Source of the DNA: Rhizobium aethiopicum
GTDB lineage: Bacteria > Pseudomonadota > Alphaproteobacteria > Rhizobiales > Rhizobiaceae
Direction: 5' to 3'
Assembly: GCF_014197535.1 (NCBI RefSeq)
Contig: NZ_JACIFV010000010.1
Coordinates: forward strand, 62,001-126,000
DNA: 64,000 nt
Positions 61,971 through 64,000 of the stretch are shown here, piece after piece. The notes under the pieces were generated by a model. It was not told the DNA's origin. It was given only the letters and a program-made list of their open reading frames with translations, and did not search any database. The translations under genes were made by a program, and so were the position numbers. Position 1 is the first letter of the stretch; each line of letters begins with the position of its first letter.

Positions 61971-62720
61971 CTATGAGAGATAGACACTCGGGTCGTCTGT
62001 TATCACACCGGTCAAGCCGACAGGCCAAAAAGATGCGAGGAGCTTCGGGTCGTTGCAGGTCCATGCCCGTACCTTGATTCCCCGGTGCGCCGCCTCCTCA
62101 AGGAAACCGATGCTGAGAGACTTGTAACCAAGATGGACCGTTCTTGCGGGAATTGATTGGAGAACATCACTCCAGTCATCCGGCAGTCTGCTCCACAACA
62201 TGGCAAGCTCGTAACTCGGATCGATTTCGTGCATGCGCCTCAGCGCCGCCGCGTCGAAGCTCGATATCATGATCTTGGTCTGCGGCGCGCGCGCCTTCAG
62301 ATGCTCGTCGACGGTCTTCACCAGCTGGTCGAGAGATTTGTGATGCGGATGCTGCTTGATCTCGACATTGGCATTCAATCCCAGCTCACCCAATGCGGAC
62401 AGGACCTCGGCAAGGGTCGGCAAGGGTTCGCCCTTGAAACGGGCATCGAACAACGCGTCGGCATCGATCTTCTGAAGGTCGGATGCGGTGAGATCGCTGA
62501 GCTTGCCGGTCGACGAGGAGCAACGATCGACCGACACGTCGTGGATGACGACCGCGGTCCCATCGCCAAGCAGCGCGACGTCCAGTTCGATCCATTCGGC
62601 GCCCTGGCCGGCAGCCGCCCGAAACGCGGCAATCGTGTTTTCCGGGGCGACAGCGGATGCGCCTCGATGTGCTTGAACCTCACTGCGGCCGGGTTCGCAT
62701 CGCGGCTCTGACTTTGGCAT
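61971..62720 (-). CDS. ugpQ: Glycerophosphodiester phosphodiesterase (UgpQ-like)
   Basis: The 249-aa enzyme hydrolyses glycerophosphodiesters to glycerol-3-P and an alcohol. Active-site motifs are QAHRGAS (catalytic His), PENTIAAF, WIELDVALLGDG (metal-binding Glu and Asp) and HDVSVDR (second His). ATG 62720 (MPKSEPR) preceded by AGGAAAGAG is preferred to GTG 62738. It lacks a signal peptide, so it is cytoplasmic, consistent with an imported substrate. It lies 59 bp after ugpC. Confidence 0.88.
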   Translation of the reverse strand: MPKSEPRCEPGRSEVQAHRGASAVAPENTIAAFRAAAGQGAEWIELDVALLGDGTAVVIHDVSVDRCSSSTGKLSDLTASDLQKIDADALFDARFKGEPLPTLAEVLSALGELGLNANVEIKQHPHHKSLDQLVKTVDEHLKARAPQTKIMISSFDAAALRRMHEIDPSYELAMLWSRLPDDWSDVLQSIPARTVHLGYKSLSIGFLEEAAHRGIKVRAWTCNDPKLLASFWPVGLTGVITDDPSVYLS

Positions 62721-62779
62721 GTCTTTCTCTTTCCTCACTTTTCGACGCTGCAGATGTCGGACAGCTCTATCCGGCCGTT

Positions 62780-63826
62780 TCAGTCCGTGCGTCGTCCAGT
62801 CTTGCTGTTGAAGGGATGCATCTGATCAATCCGCGCGAAGATCTCGATCTTGGCAGTCTCGGCGAAGTCCGGCCGGCCCTGAACCGTCAGGACGACCGTC
62901 TGCTGGCCCTCCCCCAGTCTGACATGCAGGTGGCTTTCGCCGCCGATCGGCTCGAGCAATTCGACGATGGCGTTCAGACGAACGGAAGGCTCGCTGGGCT
63001 TTGTGATGAGAAGAGCATCCGGCCTGAGACCGACAATGTCCGTCCCGTCAGGCAAGGCCAAGACGTTCCTGGCATCGGCCGCACCCAGAACCTCGATCGG
63101 CACGAGGTTCATCGGGGGAGAGCCAATGAAGCCGGCAACGAACAAACTTGCCGGACGGTCGTAGACTTCGACCGGCGTTCCCACTTGTTCGACCAGTCCG
63201 CCATTCATGACGACGAGCCGGTCGGCAAGCGTCATCGCTTCGAGCTGGTCATGGGTGACGTAGATGCTGGTGGTCCTCAGACGGCGTTGCAGCCGGCGTA
63301 TTTCGACCCGCATCTGCACGCGCAGCTTGGCATCGAGATTGGACAGGGGCTCGTCGAAAAGAAACGCCGCCGGTTCGCGCACGATGGCCCGTCCCATCGC
63401 GACGCGCTGGCGCTGTCCTCCCGACAGTTCGCGCGGCTTGCGATCCAGCATCGGCCCGATTTCGAGGATGTCGGCCGCTTCCTTGACGCGGCGATCGATT
63501 TCCGCCCGCGGCGTGCCGCGGTTCTTCAGGCCATATTCAAGATTTCCGCGCACCGTCATATGCGGATAAAGCGCATAATTCTGGAAGACCATGGCGATAT
63601 CGCGCTCGGCCGGTTCCGCCTTGTTGACGTTACGGCCGCCGATTTCGACCTGGCCGCCGGTGATCGACTCCAATCCGGCAATCATGCGCAGCAAGGTTGA
63701 CTTGCCACAGCCGGAAGGCCCGACGAGTACGATGAATTCACCGTCTTCGACAGCCAGGTTGATGCCTTTGACGGCAGGAATCGAACCATAGTTTTTCTTG
63801 ACGTCGACGATATTGATCGGGGCCAT
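62780..63826 (-). CDS. ugpC: UgpC-type ABC transporter ATPase
   Basis: A 348-aa ATPase of the MalK/UgpC family. Motifs are Walker [11 protein letters not shown]-loop [11 protein letters not shown], signature LSGGQRQR, Walker [13 protein letters not shown] and H-loop VTHDQ, followed by a C-terminal OB/TOBE regulatory domain. The start is ATG 63826; the longer frame upstream lies in the permease gene. It pairs with the permease cut by the right edge. Glycerol-3-P or glycerophosphodiester is the likely cargo because a phosphodiesterase gene follows. Confidence 0.9.
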   Translation of the reverse strand: MAPINIVDVKKNYGSIPAVKGINLAVEDGEFIVLVGPSGCGKSTLLRMIAGLESITGGQVEIGGRNVNKAEPAERDIAMVFQNYALYPHMTVRGNLEYGLKNRGTPRAEIDRRVKEAADILEIGPMLDRKPRELSGGQRQRVAMGRAIVREPAAFLFDEPLSNLDAKLRVQMRVEIRRLQRRLRTTSIYVTHDQLEAMTLADRLVVMNGGLVEQVGTPVEVYDRPASLFVAGFIGSPPMNLVPIEVLGAADARNVLALPDGTDIVGLRPDALLITKPSEPSVRLNAIVELLEPIGGESHLHVRLGEGQQTVVLTVQGRPDFAETAKIEIFARIDQMHPFNSKTGRRTD

Positions 63827-63827
63827 T

Positions 63828-64000
63828 TCATTTCTCCGTTTCGACCAGGCCTTTGACGAAAAGGCGTTGCATGGCGACGATGACGAGGACGGGCGGCAAG
63901 GCGGCAAGGATGACCGCTGCCATGACGAGATTCCAGCGCGGCTCGGCATCCGCGACCGCGGCCATGCGCTGGATACCCATGACGACGGTGTAGAGGCTCT
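63828..64000 (-). CDS. ugpE: UgpE-type ABC permease (only the C-terminus in window)
   Basis: The last 57 codons are visible: [18 protein letters not shown], then a final membrane segment ([19 protein letters not shown]) and the typical end [13 protein letters not shown]. This is the C-terminal signature of UgpE/MalG-type permeases. The stop lies 1 bp before the ugpC start. The rest of the gene is outside the window. Confidence 0.82.
   Translation of the reverse strand, partial: SLYTVVMGIQRMAAVADAEPRWNLVMAAVILAALPPVLVIVAMQRLFVKGLVETEK

Noticed and set aside
1..64000. tRNA, rRNA or replication origin (repABC) sequences
   Set aside because: No clover-leaf tRNA patterns, rRNA segments or RepABC proteins were recognised on reading the window.

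Overview
The window looks like part of a replicon (probably a megaplasmid or accessory chromosomal region) of a rhizobial alphaproteobacterium. This rests on PrsD/PrsE-type type I secretion proteins, a Rhizobium-type AGE-family sugar isomerase, ugp-type transport genes, IS66, IS630 and IS3 remnants, and GC-rich codon use. Species was not determined.

Left edge (1-3.4 kb): two adjacent PD-(D/E)XK nuclease-like genes (the first cut by the window edge, the second frameshifted), a small zinc-ribbon protein with a palindrome in its promoter region, and a decayed IS3-family transposase.

Main feature (3.4-29.8 kb, all minus strand): a 17-gene run, counting one doubtful small ORF, that encodes a complete alginate-type pathway. 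In transcription order: algD, alg8, alg44 (PilZ), algA, a second Alg44-like protein, a giant AlgG epimerase fusion, a 1003-aa repeat protein, algX, algF, a 955-aa Sel1 protein, algL, a phosphomannomutase, an AlgK-like lipoprotein, an AGE-family isomerase, a small ORF, algI and algJ. No AlgE-type outer-membrane barrel is seen. The gene set can take fructose-6-P to GDP-mannuronate, polymerise it under c-di-GMP control, and epimerise, O-acetylate and trim the polymer in the periplasm.

Region 29.8-47.8 kb: a long non-coding stretch, then a second AlgL-like lyase, a NUDIX hydrolase, a secreted PL7 alginate lyase with RTX repeats, a graveyard of gene fragments (SecA-like, DUF4143-like, frameshifted IS66, truncated acyltransferase), and a type I secretion operon consisting of a 1629-aa RTX protein with five 333-bp tandem repeats followed by PrsD and PrsE. 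The two RTX proteins are likely PrsDE substrates, so polymer synthesis and polymer-modifying secretion sit side by side.

Region 47.8-51.4 kb: an IS630 remnant, then a tight UbiA prenyltransferase / HAD phosphatase / GtrA cassette resembling polyprenyl-phosphate-pentose systems, a HlyD fragment and an acylphosphatase-like gene without the catalytic Arg.

Region 51.5-59.7 kb: a plus-strand operon with overlapping genes: a Rieske-only protein, a Rieske-less oxygenase catalytic subunit, a GST-like protein, an 8-oxoguanine-deaminase-type amidohydrolase, and a BMP-type ABC importer (binding protein, dual ATPase, two permeases). This suggests uptake and oxidative or demethylating breakdown of a purine-like compound.

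Right edge (59.8-64 kb, minus strand): ugpE (cut by the edge), ugpC, a glycerophosphodiester phosphodiesterase, a DeoR regulator, a HAD phosphatase and a NUDIX hydrolase, consistent with glycerophosphodiester or glycerol-3-P use.
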